From Nevskiaceae bacterium (GTDB lineage: Bacteria; Pseudomonadota; Gammaproteobacteria; Nevskiales; Nevskiaceae): a DNA stretch of 33,083 nt. This document shows positions 7,370 to 15,460 of this stretch, one piece after another; within the stretch, counting starts at the first letter, position 1, and each line of letters opens with the position of its first letter. The translations under genes were made by a program, and so were the position numbers. The notes under the pieces were generated by a model. It was not told the origin of the DNA, ran no database searches, and was given only the letters and a program-made list of their open reading frames with translations. The stretch spans positions 1 to 33,083 of the forward strand of contig SCVA01000053.1 in NCBI GenBank assembly GCA_004297005.1, written 5' to 3'.

Positions 7370-8245
7370 CTAGCCCGTTTCAGGCGCCCCGCCACCCAGT
7401 TGCAAAGCCAATTCATACAAGGCCTTGCGCTTGGCGCCGGTGAGTTCGGCGGCGAGCCGCGCGGCGCGCGAGGGCGGCAGTTCCTTGAGCAGCAGCCGCA
7501 GCGTCTGCTCGGCGGAAACCGCGCTCGCCGCCTCGCCCGCCGGCGCACCGGCCACCACCAGCACGAATTCGCCGCGCTGATGGTTGTCGTCGGCCTTGAG
7601 CCACTCCGCCAACTCGCCGGCCGGCATCCGCACGCTCTGCTCGAAGCGCTTGGTCAGCTCGCGCGCCAGGCAGACCAGCCGTCCGGCGCCCAGCTCGCTG
7701 GCCAGGTCTTCGGCGCATTCGACGATGCGATGCGGCGCCTCGTAGAACACCAGGGTGGCGGTCTCGGCCGCCAGCGAGCGCAGGCGCTCGCGGCGGGCGG
7801 CGGGCTTGGCCGGCAGAAAGCCGGCGAAACGGAATTCGTCGGTGGGCAGACCGGCCACCGACAGCGCCGCGATCAGCGCGCTCGGGCCGGGGATGGCACG
7901 CAGCTCCCCGCCGGCCTCGCGCACGGCCTTGACCAGTGCGTAGCCGGGATCGGAAACCAGCGGCGTGCCGGCATCGCTGACCAGGGCCAGGGTCTTGCCA
8001 GCGGCGAGATCGGCAACGACCCGGGCCGCGATGCGCTCCTCGTTGTGTTCGTGCAGGGCCAGCCACGACTGGTGGATGCCGAACTGCGCCAGCAACTGGC
8101 CGCTGGTGCGGGTGTCTTCGGCGCAGATGCCATCGACACGCGCCAGCACCGAGCGCGCTCTGGGCGAGAGATCGCCGAGATTGCCGATCGGCGTCGCCAC
8201 CACGTACAGGCAGCCGGGCAGCAGCGGTTCTTCGACGGTGGTCAC
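7370..8245 (-). CDS. rsmI: 16S rRNA (cytidine1402-2'-O)-methyltransferase
   Basis: This 291-residue enzyme has the tetrapyrrole-methylase fold. Motifs in order are VVATPIGNLGDLSPRA at the N-terminus, EDTRTSGQLL, SDAGTPLVSDPG, and PGPSALIAALSVAGLP with the following FRFAGFLPAK. These are diagnostic for RsmI, which methylates the 2'-OH of C1402 in the 30S decoding centre using S-adenosylmethionine. The C-terminal helical domain ends around TGAKRKALYELAL, as in the family. The start is GTG (MTTVEEPLLPG). It is transcribed away from lpoA, only 39 bp separating the two start codons. This rsmI/lpoA divergent arrangement is conserved in gammaproteobacteria. Confidence 0.96.
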   Translation of the reverse strand: MTTVEEPLLPGCLYVVATPIGNLGDLSPRARSVLARVDGICAEDTRTSGQLLAQFGIHQSWLALHEHNEERIAARVVADLAAGKTLALVSDAGTPLVSDPGYALVKAVREAGGELRAIPGPSALIAALSVAGLPTDEFRFAGFLPAKPAARRERLRSLAAETATLVFYEAPHRIVECAEDLASELGAGRLVCLARELTKRFEQSVRMPAGELAEWLKADDNHQRGEFVLVVAGAPAGEAASAVSAEQTLRLLLKELPPSRAARLAAELTGAKRKALYELALQLGGGAPETG

Positions 8246-8284
8246 AGGCGGGGAGGTCTTAAGGGAGCGTGCGATACTTTAGCG

Positions 8285-10054
8285 ATGAACACCGCGTTCC
8301 ACCGCGCCGCTCTGCTGGCCCTGCTCCTGCACGCCTCCCTGCCCGCCCTGGCCGAGAGTCCGGCGGCCGCCGCCGAGGCCGCAGCCGCAAGCGGCGATTA
8401 CCGCGAGGCCGCCCGGCTGTATCAGGAGGCCGCCAGCCAAGCCAAAGGCGGCGCCAGCGCCGACTACAGCCTGGCCGCCGCCGAAGCCCTGATGGCGGCC
8501 GGCAGTCCGGCAGGCGTCGATCCGCTGTTGCAGAAACTGCCGCCGGCCTCGTTGGACGGCCGGCAATTCCAGCGCGCCGGGCTGTTGCGCGCCCGGGCGC
8601 GCTTGCTGCAGGGCGACGCCCGTGGTGCCCTGCAGGCGCTGCCGGCCAGCTTCGATGCGCCGCTGGCGGCGGAAGGCCTGGCCCTGCGTGCCCAGGCGCA
8701 GTTCGCCATCGGCGACGTCGTCGGTGGTACCGCCAGCCGGGTCGCCCGCGATTCGCTGCTGAGCGCCGAGGCACGCGAGGCCAATCAGCAAGCCCTGTGG
8801 GCGGAACTCAGCCGCGCGACCCTGCCGGAAGGCGAGGTCGGCGGCGGCAATCCCCTGGTCGGCGGCTGGATCGAGCTGGCCCAGTTGGCTCGCGGCGGTG
8901 CGCCCCTGGTGGCGCTGGAAGCCTGGCAGGCCAACCACCCGGGGCACCCGGGGCAGAGCCAGTTGCCAGCGCTGTTCCTGCCCGACAGCCCGGTGCCGCC
9001 GCCCGTGGCCGGCGGCCGCGACTTCGCGCTGCTGCTGCCGCTCAGCGGACCGCTGGCCAGCGCCGCGCAGGCGGTGCGCGCCGGCGCCGAGGCCGCGCGC
9101 CAGCGGGCCGGCGCGGAGGCGCCGGCGTTGAGCGTGCAGGACACGGCGCCAGGCCTCGAAGCCGCGCAGCAGGCGGCCATCGCCGCCGGAGCCGGCCTGC
9201 TGATCGGCCCCCTGCGCAAGGAAGACGTCGCCACCCTCGCCAGCTCGCCACTGCGGCTGCCGACGCTGGCGCTCAACTATCTGGACGCCGGCCGTAGCCC
9301 GCCAACCGGCCTCACCCCCTTCGGCCTGGCGCCAGAGGACGAGGCGCGCGCCGCCGCCGAGGACGCCGCCAGTGCCGGGCAGTTACGTGCCCTGATCCTC
9401 AGTCAGCAGGGCGACTGGGGCGAGCGCGTGGCCCAGGCCTTCCGCAGCCAGTTGGAGGCGCGCGGTGGCCGGGTGCTGGCGGAAGCGCGCTTCGCGCCCT
9501 CGACGGTGGACTTCTCCGCCAGCCTCAAGCAACTGCTGGCCCTGGAGGCTTCCGAGCAGCGCGCCAAGCAACTCGCCACCATCGGCATCCGCGCCGAGTC
9601 CGCCGCACGGCCGCGCGGTGACATCGACGTGATCTTCATCGGCGCCCGCGCCGCCCAAGCCAAGCTGATCTGGCCTCAACTCCGCTACTTCCGCGCCGGG
9701 CGCATCGCCACCTACGCCCCGGCGGCGGCGGCCGATGCCGGCCCGGCCGATCTTGGCGGCCTGCGCGTCTGCGACGCGCCCTGGCGGCTGGAGACCACCG
9801 GCCCGCTCGCCGATCTGCGCGGCACGCTGGCAACGGTGAACCCGCGCAGCCCCGACGCCCAGCGGCTGTTCGCACTTGGCTACGACGCTTACAACCTCGC
9901 CTGGCGGATGCGGAGCGAGGGTCTGGACCCAGGCAGTGCCGTCCCCGGCCTCACCGGCGAGTTGGTGATCGAGGCCGACGCTGCCCTGCACCGGCGGCTG
10001 AGCTGCACCACGTTGGTGGCACCGAATCCGGTCGGCGACGAGGGTGGCGAGTGA
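8285..10054 (+). CDS. lpoA: penicillin-binding protein activator, LpoA-like
   Basis: The 589-residue product has an N-terminal helical TPR-like half (SGDYREAARLYQEAA..) and a C-terminal periplasmic-binding-protein-like half starting at FALLLPLSGPLASAA. The latter also shows GLLIGPLRKEDV, LALNYLD and DVIFIGARAAQAKLIWPQLRY. This two-domain plan, the size and the neighbours (rsmI, yraN, gmhA) identify LpoA, which stimulates PBP1A from the outer membrane. Oddly, the signal peptide (MNTAFHRAALLALLLHASL) ends in PALAESP, a signal-peptidase-I site, and no cysteine occurs before about residue 495. The lipoprotein anchor of canonical LpoA is therefore missing. The stop overlaps the yraN start by 4 nt. 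Confidence 0.9.
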   Translation: MNTAFHRAALLALLLHASLPALAESPAAAAEAAAASGDYREAARLYQEAASQAKGGASADYSLAAAEALMAAGSPAGVDPLLQKLPPASLDGRQFQRAGLLRARARLLQGDARGALQALPASFDAPLAAEGLALRAQAQFAIGDVVGGTASRVARDSLLSAEAREANQQALWAELSRATLPEGEVGGGNPLVGGWIELAQLARGGAPLVALEAWQANHPGHPGQSQLPALFLPDSPVPPPVAGGRDFALLLPLSGPLASAAQAVRAGAEAARQRAGAEAPALSVQDTAPGLEAAQQAAIAAGAGLLIGPLRKEDVATLASSPLRLPTLALNYLDAGRSPPTGLTPFGLAPEDEARAAAEDAASAGQLRALILSQQGDWGERVAQAFRSQLEARGGRVLAEARFAPSTVDFSASLKQLLALEASEQRAKQLATIGIRAESAARPRGDIDVIFIGARAAQAKLIWPQLRYFRAGRIATYAPAAAADAGPADLGGLRVCDAPWRLETTGPLADLRGTLATVNPRSPDAQRLFALGYDAYNLAWRMRSEGLDPGSAVPGLTGELVIEADAALHRRLSCTTLVAPNPVGDEGGE

Positions 10055-10434
10055 TCGCCGCGCTCAAGGCCAGGCTGGCGGCGGCGCGCGGCCAGGATGC
10101 CGAGCGCGAAGCCGAGCACTATCTGCTGAGCCGTGGCCTGCGCACGCTGGAACGCAACTGGCGCTGCCCGCGCGGCGAGCTGGACCTCCTGATGCAGGAC
10201 GGCGACACCCTGGTGGTGGTCGAGGTGCGTCAGCGCGGCCACGCCGGATACGGTGGCGCCGCCGGCTCGGTGGACCGTCGCAAGCAACGGCGCATTGCCG
10301 CCGCCACCCTGGCCTGGCTGCAACAGCATCCGCGCCAGGCCGAAGCGCCGCTGCGCTTCGACGTGCTGGCCTACGAGGCCGACGGCCGTCGCGAGTGGCT
10401 GCAAGCCGCCTTTTCCATGGACGATCTCGCATGA
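10051..10434 (+). CDS. yraN: UPF0102 family YraN-like protein
   Basis: This 127-residue protein has a predicted endonuclease-like fold. It shows the family signature GQDAEREAEHYLLSRGLRTL, then NWRCPRGELDLLMQDGDTLVVVEVRQR, then the late helix with WLQQHP and FDVLAYE. The acidic residues in GELDLL and VEVR correspond to the PD-(D/E)XK-like core, with Arg where many homologues have Lys. The biochemical role of the family is not firmly established. The start is GTG, overlapping the lpoA stop as GTGA, and the stop overlaps the gmhA ATG as ATGA, so it is translationally coupled on both sides. Confidence 0.93.
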   Translation: MIAALKARLAAARGQDAEREAEHYLLSRGLRTLERNWRCPRGELDLLMQDGDTLVVVEVRQRGHAGYGGAAGSVDRRKQRRIAAATLAWLQQHPRQAEAPLRFDVLAYEADGRREWLQAAFSMDDLA

Positions 10435-11024
10435 GCTCCCTAGAGGACCGCCTGCGCGGTCATTTCGAAGCCAGCCTCGCCGCCAAGCGCGCGACCCTGG
10501 ATACCGCCCTGCCCGCCATCGCCCGCGCCGCGCGCCTGCTGGCGGCGCGCATCGACGCCGGCCACAAGGTGCTGGCCTGCGGCAACGGCGGCAGCGCCGC
10601 CGACGCCCAGCACTTCGCCGCCGAGCTGGTCGGCCGCTACGAGCGCGAGCGGCCGGAGCTCGCCGCCATCGCCCTCACCACCGACAGCTCGCAGCTCACC
10701 GCCATCGCCAACGACTACGGCTACGAACAGGTGTTCGCCAAGGCGGTGCGCGGCTTAGGCCGGCCCGGCGATCTGCTGCTCGCGATCTCCACCTCCGGCA
10801 ACTCGCCCAGCGTGGTCAAGGCCATCGAGGCGGCACAGGCCAAGGGCCTGAGCGTGATCGCGCTGACCGGCAAGGACGGCGGCGCGATGGCGCGGATGCT
10901 CAAGGGCGAGGACGTCGAGCTGCGCGCCGCCAGTGCCGTCACCGCCCGCGTGCAGGAAGTGCATCTGCTGTTCCTGCACTGCCTCTGCGACGCCCTGGAT
11001 GAGCTCCTCTACCCCAGGCCCTGA
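10431..11024 (+). CDS. gmhA: phosphoheptose isomerase (SIS domain)
   Basis: This 197-residue SIS-domain protein has the phosphosugar loop CGNGGSAADAQHFAAE and the second motif ISTSGNSPSVV. H61, E65, Q175 and H183 line up with the zinc and catalytic residues of GmhA, which converts sedoheptulose-7-phosphate to D-glycero-heptose-7-phosphate for LPS core synthesis. The locus is the one occupied by diaA (a DnaA-binding SIS protein) in enterobacteria and by gmhA in pseudomonads. Retention of the metal residues favours an active isomerase, though a DiaA-like role is not excluded. The end LCDALDELLYP is shared by both. It overlaps yraN by 4 nt and the next gene by 26 nt. Confidence 0.88.
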   Translation: MSSLEDRLRGHFEASLAAKRATLDTALPAIARAARLLAARIDAGHKVLACGNGGSAADAQHFAAELVGRYERERPELAAIALTTDSSQLTAIANDYGYEQVFAKAVRGLGRPGDLLLAISTSGNSPSVVKAIEAAQAKGLSVIALTGKDGGAMARMLKGEDVELRAASAVTARVQEVHLLFLHCLCDALDELLYPRP

Positions 11025-12420
11025 GCAGCTGCCGGCGGCCTTCGTCGCGGCGCTGCGCGGCTTGCTGGGCGAGCCGGCTCTGCTGACCGATCCCGCCGAC
11101 TGCCTGAGCTATGGCTACGACAACTCGCGGCGGCTGAGGCTGCCGCAGGCAGTGGCCTTTGCCGAAAGTCACGAGCAGGTATCCGCGGTGGTGCAGCTCT
11201 GCCGCCAATACCGCATCCCGCTGACCGCGCGCGGACGCGGCACCAACACCACCGGCGCCAGCGTGCCGCTGGCCGGTGGTCTGGTGCTGTCGCTGGAACG
11301 CATGGACCGCATTCTCGAAGTCTCCCCCGGCGACCGCCTGCTGCGCTGCCAGGCCGGCGCGCTTAATGGCGCGGTGCAGGCCGCGGCCGGCCGGCACGGC
11401 CTGTTCTGGGCGCCGGACCCGACCAGCGCCGCCTTCAGCACCGTTGGCGGCAACCTCGCCTGCGGCGCCGGCGGGCCGCGCGCGGTGAAGTACGGCACCG
11501 CTCGCGACGCGGTGCTCGGCCTCAAGGCGATCACCGGCGAGGGGCGGACGCTCATCACCGGCGCCTACACCAGCAAGAGCGTGGTCGGCTACGACCTGAG
11601 CCGTCTGCTGATCGGCAGCGAGGGCACGCTGGCGATCATCACCGAGGCGACACTCAAGCTACTGCCCAAGCCCAGCCAGACCCGTTTGCTGCGCGCCGCC
11701 TACGCCGATGTCGCCGCCGCCGCCGAGGCGGTGGCGCGGATCATGGGCCAGCCGGCGATCCCTTCCGCGCTGGAATTTCTCGACGGCGAGGCGGTGCGGC
11801 TGGCCGAGGACTACCGGCCCACCGGCATCCCCGCCGGCACTGGCGCCCTGCTGCTGATCGAGGCCGATGGCGAGGCCGAGACGCTGCCGGCGACGGTGCG
11901 CGCCATCGAGGCGGCGGCGAGCGGTACCGGGCTGGTCGAGCTGCGCAGCGCCGGCAGCGCCGAGGAGGCGGAGACGCTCTGGGCCTGCCGCAAGGCGCTG
12001 TCGCCCAGCCTGCGCAAGCTGGCACCGAAGAAGGTCAACGAGGACGTGGCAGTGCCGGTCACCCAGTTGCCGGCGCTGATCGCGGGTGTGCAGGCGCTGT
12101 CCCGCGAGCACGGCCTGCCCATCGTCTGCTTCGGCCACGCCGGCAACGGCAACATCCACGTCAACCTGCTCGCCAACCCGGACGACCCGGCGCAGATGGC
12201 GCGCATCGAAGCCTGCCTGGCGGCGCTGTTCCGGCTGGTGCTGTCGCTGCGCGGCACGCTCAGCGGCGAGCACGGCGTCGGCATCGACAAGCGCGACTAC
12301 GTCGGCTGGGAGGTGGACGCCGACACCCTAGAACAGATGCGCGCGGTCAAGCGGCTGTTCGACCCGCTGGGCATCCTCAATCCCGGCAAGGCGCTGCCGG
12401 CGACGCTCGCGCAACGCTAA
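10999..12420 (+). CDS. FAD-linked oxidase, GlcD / D-lactate dehydrogenase-like
   Basis: The ATG at 10999 lies inside the end of gmhA and gives 473 residues. The FAD-binding (PCMH-type) domain shows PLTARGRGTNTTGASVPL, then STVGGNLACGAGGPRAVKYG, then VVGYDLSRLLIGSEGTLAII. The C-terminal FAD-oxidase domain has the metal-site motif CFGHAGNGNIHVNLL and ends LSGEHGVGIDK, then FDPLGILNPGK. This is the GlcD/Dld family oxidising 2-hydroxy acids such as D-lactate or glycolate. The exact substrate is undetermined, and no GlcE/GlcF subunits lie nearby. It is the last gene of the lpoA unit; its stop overlaps the convergent esterase stop by 4 nt. Confidence 0.92.
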   Translation: MSSSTPGPEQLPAAFVAALRGLLGEPALLTDPADCLSYGYDNSRRLRLPQAVAFAESHEQVSAVVQLCRQYRIPLTARGRGTNTTGASVPLAGGLVLSLERMDRILEVSPGDRLLRCQAGALNGAVQAAAGRHGLFWAPDPTSAAFSTVGGNLACGAGGPRAVKYGTARDAVLGLKAITGEGRTLITGAYTSKSVVGYDLSRLLIGSEGTLAIITEATLKLLPKPSQTRLLRAAYADVAAAAEAVARIMGQPAIPSALEFLDGEAVRLAEDYRPTGIPAGTGALLLIEADGEAETLPATVRAIEAAASGTGLVELRSAGSAEEAETLWACRKALSPSLRKLAPKKVNEDVAVPVTQLPALIAGVQALSREHGLPIVCFGHAGNGNIHVNLLANPDDPAQMARIEACLAALFRLVLSLRGTLSGEHGVGIDKRDYVGWEVDADTLEQMRAVKRLFDPLGILNPGKALPATLAQR

Positions 12421-13424
12421 TTGCGGTAGGCGCCGAAGTAATCCCAGAACGCCTCGGTGGCGGAGTAGTCCTGCGCGGTCAGGCCGATGCTGCTGGACAG
12501 ACCCTGGAAGGTGCCGCCCGGCCAGGCGTGGCCGCCACCATTGATCTTGTAGAAGCGCAGCTCATTGCCTTGAGCGCAGCCGGTGTAGTGAGTGAGATCG
12601 GTGGTGGTGCCGTCGAGCGCGGCATTCGGCAGCGCTTCGCTGCTCTCGCCGGTGCAGCCCTGGGCATCGACCCAGTGCGCTACCGAGGTCGCCGCCGAGG
12701 AAAAACCGCTGATGCCGTCGAATGCCACCACCGGGTCCAGGGTGCCGAGCATGTAGGCAATCGGCCGCGCCGGGCTGCTGGCGCAGGCGGCGGCGATGCC
12801 CGGGCGCAGCACCGCTGCGACCACACCAAAGGCGGCAAAGCTTGCCGGGCTGGCGCAGGCATAGCGCTGGACCATGGCGCCGCCATTGGAAAAGCCGGCG
12901 AGATAGAGCTTCTGGCCGTTGACGTTGGGTGTAGCCCGCAGGCGCTGCACCAGCGCGCTGATGAAGCCGACATCGTCGATGCCGCGACTGTCGGCAGGGT
13001 CTTCCGACCAGCGGGCGTCCACCGCCTCCGGCAGCACGACCACCGCCTGTCGCGCCGCCACCAGCTCGCTGATCCGGGCGATGTTGGCCATGCCCTGCGG
13101 TGTCCCGGAGTTGCCGTGTAGCAGCACCATCACCGGCTGCGCGCTGCTCAGCGACTGCGGCCGAATCACCACGTAGGAGCGGGTCAGCCCACCATGACTG
13201 AGGTACTCGAGGCCGGCCTCGGTGCCGCGCGCCAGGGTCAGGTTGCGCCCTTGCAGGCTGACCGTGGCGCTATCGGCGTCGGTCGGGCCACTCACGTAGG
13301 TGTTACCAGAGCCACCGCCTGCGCCGGGGACGCTGCCATCGCCACCGCCACCACAGGCGGCCAGCCCCATGGACGCGCACAACAGCCCGGGCAACAGAAA
13401 TCGCTGAAAGCCGTGTTGGCGCAT
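12417..13424 (-). CDS. lipoprotein PHB-depolymerase-like esterase (LpqC family)
   Basis: The ATG at 13424 yields 335 residues beginning with a lipoprotein signal peptide whose lipobox is LAAC, followed by a Gly/Ser-rich linker. The esterase domain shows VMVLLHGNSGTPQGM, the nucleophile elbow GFSNGGAM, the Asp region MLGTLDPVVAFDG and the His region NGGGHAWPGG. This is the polyhydroxybutyrate depolymerase-like (COG3509/LpqC) family; acetylxylan- and feruloyl-esterase activities also occur in it. No PHB synthesis gene is nearby, so the polymer substrate is unproven. The frame extends upstream to 13502, but only the 13424 start places the signal peptide correctly. It would be membrane-anchored outside the cytoplasm. 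Confidence 0.86.
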   Translation of the reverse strand: MRQHGFQRFLLPGLLCASMGLAACGGGGDGSVPGAGGGSGNTYVSGPTDADSATVSLQGRNLTLARGTEAGLEYLSHGGLTRSYVVIRPQSLSSAQPVMVLLHGNSGTPQGMANIARISELVAARQAVVVLPEAVDARWSEDPADSRGIDDVGFISALVQRLRATPNVNGQKLYLAGFSNGGAMVQRYACASPASFAAFGVVAAVLRPGIAAACASSPARPIAYMLGTLDPVVAFDGISGFSSAATSVAHWVDAQGCTGESSEALPNAALDGTTTDLTHYTGCAQGNELRFYKINGGGHAWPGGTFQGLSSSIGLTAQDYSATEAFWDYFGAYRN

Positions 13425-13525
13425 GACAGTCCTCACGAAAGACGGGCGCTGACCACTCCGCCCGAGTCTAGTCGGTACGCGCGTCCGGTGTCGGCCGGGC
13501 ACACATCGCGGCGCCTGGCGGCTCG

Positions 13526-13960
13526 CTACTTGACCACCCGTAGGTGCGCTCGCCCCTTTGGCTTGGGCGGCTCGGGATTGTCGTCTTCCGGCGACAAGGA
13601 GCCTTCCACCGGCTCCATTCCGGCCTCGCCAGCGGGAGGTTCCACCTCGCCGAATACCAAGCCCTCGCCGTTCTCACGGGCAAAAATCGCAAGCACTGCC
13701 CCAGAGGGAATCACCACTTCGAAGGGTCGGCCGGAAAAGCGCGCCGAGAACCACAGAGGGTCATCGTCGAGGTGCATGGACTGCACCGCCATCGGCGACA
13801 GGTTGAGGGTAATGCGCCCCTCCTGCACGTACTGGCGCGGCACTGCCACGCCCGGATAGTCGGCGGCCACCAGCACGTGTGGGGTGTAGCCATTGTCCAC
13901 GGCCCAGTCGTAGATGGCCTGGATCAGATAAGGACGGCGGGAACGATGGGTTTTCGACAC
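13526..13960 (-). CDS. sspB: ClpXP protease specificity-enhancing factor
   Basis: This 144-residue protein starts near RRPYLIQAIYDWAVDNGYTP, the conserved opening of SspB. It continues with LNLSPMAVQSMHLDDD and WFSARFSGRPFEVVIP, which form the ssrA-tag-binding groove. An acidic Pro-rich linker then leads to the C-terminal tail RAHLRVVK, the short ClpX-binding (XB) peptide. SspB delivers ssrA-tagged stalled-ribosome products to ClpXP. The predicted start is GTG with no clear Shine-Dalgarno. It follows sspA with a 67-bp gap in the canonical sspA-sspB order. Confidence 0.95.
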   Translation of the reverse strand: MSKTHRSRRPYLIQAIYDWAVDNGYTPHVLVAADYPGVAVPRQYVQEGRITLNLSPMAVQSMHLDDDPLWFSARFSGRPFEVVIPSGAVLAIFARENGEGLVFGEVEPPAGEAGMEPVEGSLSPEDDNPEPPKPKGRAHLRVVK

Positions 13961-14027
13961 GGGAGCGGATCAGACAGCCTGTAGGTACACCAAGGATAGC
14001 CGGCCAGCCCCACGACCGCGCCGGACT

Positions 14028-14654
14028 TCAGCGACCAGTGAAGAAACGACGTACCGCCGGCCTCTGGGCTAACCGCTCGGCGTAATTGCGCACCGGCTCA
14101 GGCGGCTCGATGCCACGGGCGAACACGCCCTGCAGCCAGATCGCCCAGGCGCTATCGACCAGACTGAATTCGGGGCCGAGAAACCAGCCGCGGGCGCTGA
14201 AGGAACGGGCGCTGGCGGTGAGCGTCTGGCCGAGTTTGACCCGGGCCGCCTTGCCGGCGGCCTTGTCGCCTGCGGCTTCCGCCAGCAGCGGGAACAACTC
14301 CTGCTCGAAACGATCCAGCACCATTCTCGCCCGCGCCCTGCCGGCCGGGTCGGTGGGCATCAGCCTCGGGTGCGGATAGCGCTCTTCGAGGTATTCGGCG
14401 ATCACCCGCGCTCCGGTGATAAGCAGTTCGCGATCCGCAAGGGCGGGCAGGCGCTGCTCGGGGTTCAGCACCAGCAGATCCTCGTTGGGCGGCGCGCCAG
14501 GCTTGAGGCGGTCCACCCGCGCGTCCACCACGTCCTTTTCGGCGAAGACCAGCCGCGTCCAATCACTCCAGGAATCACCGCCGGCGTAAAGCACCAAGCC
14601 CGCGACCGGCGCGGGCTTGGTGGGCGGACTGTTGCGCGGACGACGCAGGCTCAT
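14028..14654 (-). CDS. sspA: stringent starvation protein A (GST fold)
   Basis: This 208-residue glutathione-S-transferase-fold protein shows LVFAEKDVVDARVD, LNPEQRLPALADRELLI and IAEYLEERYPHPRLMPTDPAGRARARM, all typical of SspA. SspA binds RNA polymerase sigma-70 holoenzyme and modulates transcription in stationary phase and acid stress. The N-terminal strand is unusual: LYAGGDSWSDWTRL replaces the common SxxxCxxSHRV region, so this copy diverges at the GST thiol site. A perfect 9-bp hairpin ends 5 nt before the ATG and no Shine-Dalgarno is visible. It lies between petC and sspB. Confidence 0.92.
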   Translation of the reverse strand: MSLRRPRNSPPTKPAPVAGLVLYAGGDSWSDWTRLVFAEKDVVDARVDRLKPGAPPNEDLLVLNPEQRLPALADRELLITGARVIAEYLEERYPHPRLMPTDPAGRARARMVLDRFEQELFPLLAEAAGDKAAGKAARVKLGQTLTASARSFSARGWFLGPEFSLVDSAWAIWLQGVFARGIEPPEPVRNYAERLAQRPAVRRFFTGR

Positions 14655-14659
14655 GGCGA

Positions 14660-14682
14660 GGCGGCTCGACTAGCGAGCCGCC
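14660..14682 (-). terminator. perfect hairpin between petC and sspA
   Basis: GGCGGCTCG and CGAGCCGCC form a 9-bp GC-rich stem around a 5-nt loop. On the minus strand it follows the petC stop by about 25 nt and ends only 5 nt before the sspA ATG. There is no U-tract, so it is either a weak or factor-assisted terminator or a structure that limits sspA translation. A second small hairpin (CGGGC/GCCCG, 14682-14696) is adjacent. Confidence 0.55.
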
Positions 14683-14707
14683 GGGCCTTCAGCCCGCGCG
14701 GTGAATC

Positions 14708-15460
14708 TCAATGGACGTCCTTCCAGTATTCCTTCTTCAAGGCGTAGGCCAGCACGAAGAAGACCGATAGGAAAGCCAGGACCTTCCACCCAAAGGCGAT
14801 GCGGTGATTGCGGCCCGGCTCGGCGGCGTAAACCAGGAAGTTGGTAATGTCACCGACGAACTTCTTGTACTCCTCCGGCGACAGCTTGCCCGGCTGGACC
14901 AGCTCGAACGGCTGGGCACCATGCTCACCCTCGGCCGCGGTTTCGCCGCTGTGCTCAACCTTGGCCTGGAGGCCCTGCAGCTCCCACAGCACGTGCGGCA
15001 TGGAAGCGCCCGGCAGCACGGTGTTGTTGACGCCCAGCGGGCGGCTGGGGTCGAGGTAGAAGCTCTGCAGATAGGTGTAGACCCAGTCGGCGCCGCGGGA
15101 ACGGGCGGTGAGCGACAGATCCGGCGGCTGCGCGCCGAACCAGTCGGCGCCGTTCTTGGGCATCGCCGAAACGATGACATCGGCCGGCTTGTCGCTGGTG
15201 TACATCAGGTTGGCCTTGAGCAGCTCCTCGGGAATCTCGAGGTCCTGCGCCATGCGGTTGTAGCGCAGGTACTTCAGGCCGTGGCAGCCGGAGCAGTAGG
15301 CCATGAAGTCGCGCGCGCCGCGCTGCACCGAAGGCAGATTGCCGGTGTCGGCACGGAAGTACTGCAACCCCGGTTCGCCGGACGAAGCCAGGGCCGCGCC
15401 GGAGGCGCCGATGCCCGCCAGCGCCAGCAGGCCGGAGGCGAGAATCTTAGTGAGCGTCAT
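14708..15460 (-). CDS. petC: cytochrome c1 of the bc1 complex
   Basis: This 250-residue protein has a Sec signal peptide (MTLTKILASGLLALAGIGAS, cleavage near ALA/SS). The haem c motif is CSGCH (residues 56-60), and the axial methionine lies in LPGASMPHVLWELQG. A single C-terminal membrane anchor (VLAFLSVFFVLAYAL) is followed by KKEYWKDVH. It accepts electrons from the Rieske protein and passes them to a soluble cytochrome c in the periplasm. Its start lies 14 nt inside the end of petB, consistent with a petABC operon. Confidence 0.96.
   Translation of the reverse strand: MTLTKILASGLLALAGIGASGAALASSGEPGLQYFRADTGNLPSVQRGARDFMAYCSGCHGLKYLRYNRMAQDLEIPEELLKANLMYTSDKPADVIVSAMPKNGADWFGAQPPDLSLTARSRGADWVYTYLQSFYLDPSRPLGVNNTVLPGASMPHVLWELQGLQAKVEHSGETAAEGEHGAQPFELVQPGKLSPEEYKKFVGDITNFLVYAAEPGRNHRIAFGWKVLAFLSVFFVLAYALKKEYWKDVH

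Noticed and set aside
7328..8284. Long N-terminal extension of the lpoA frame across rsmI
   Set aside because: The stretch is antisense to rsmI and has no family similarity; the signal peptide begins at the ATG at 8285.
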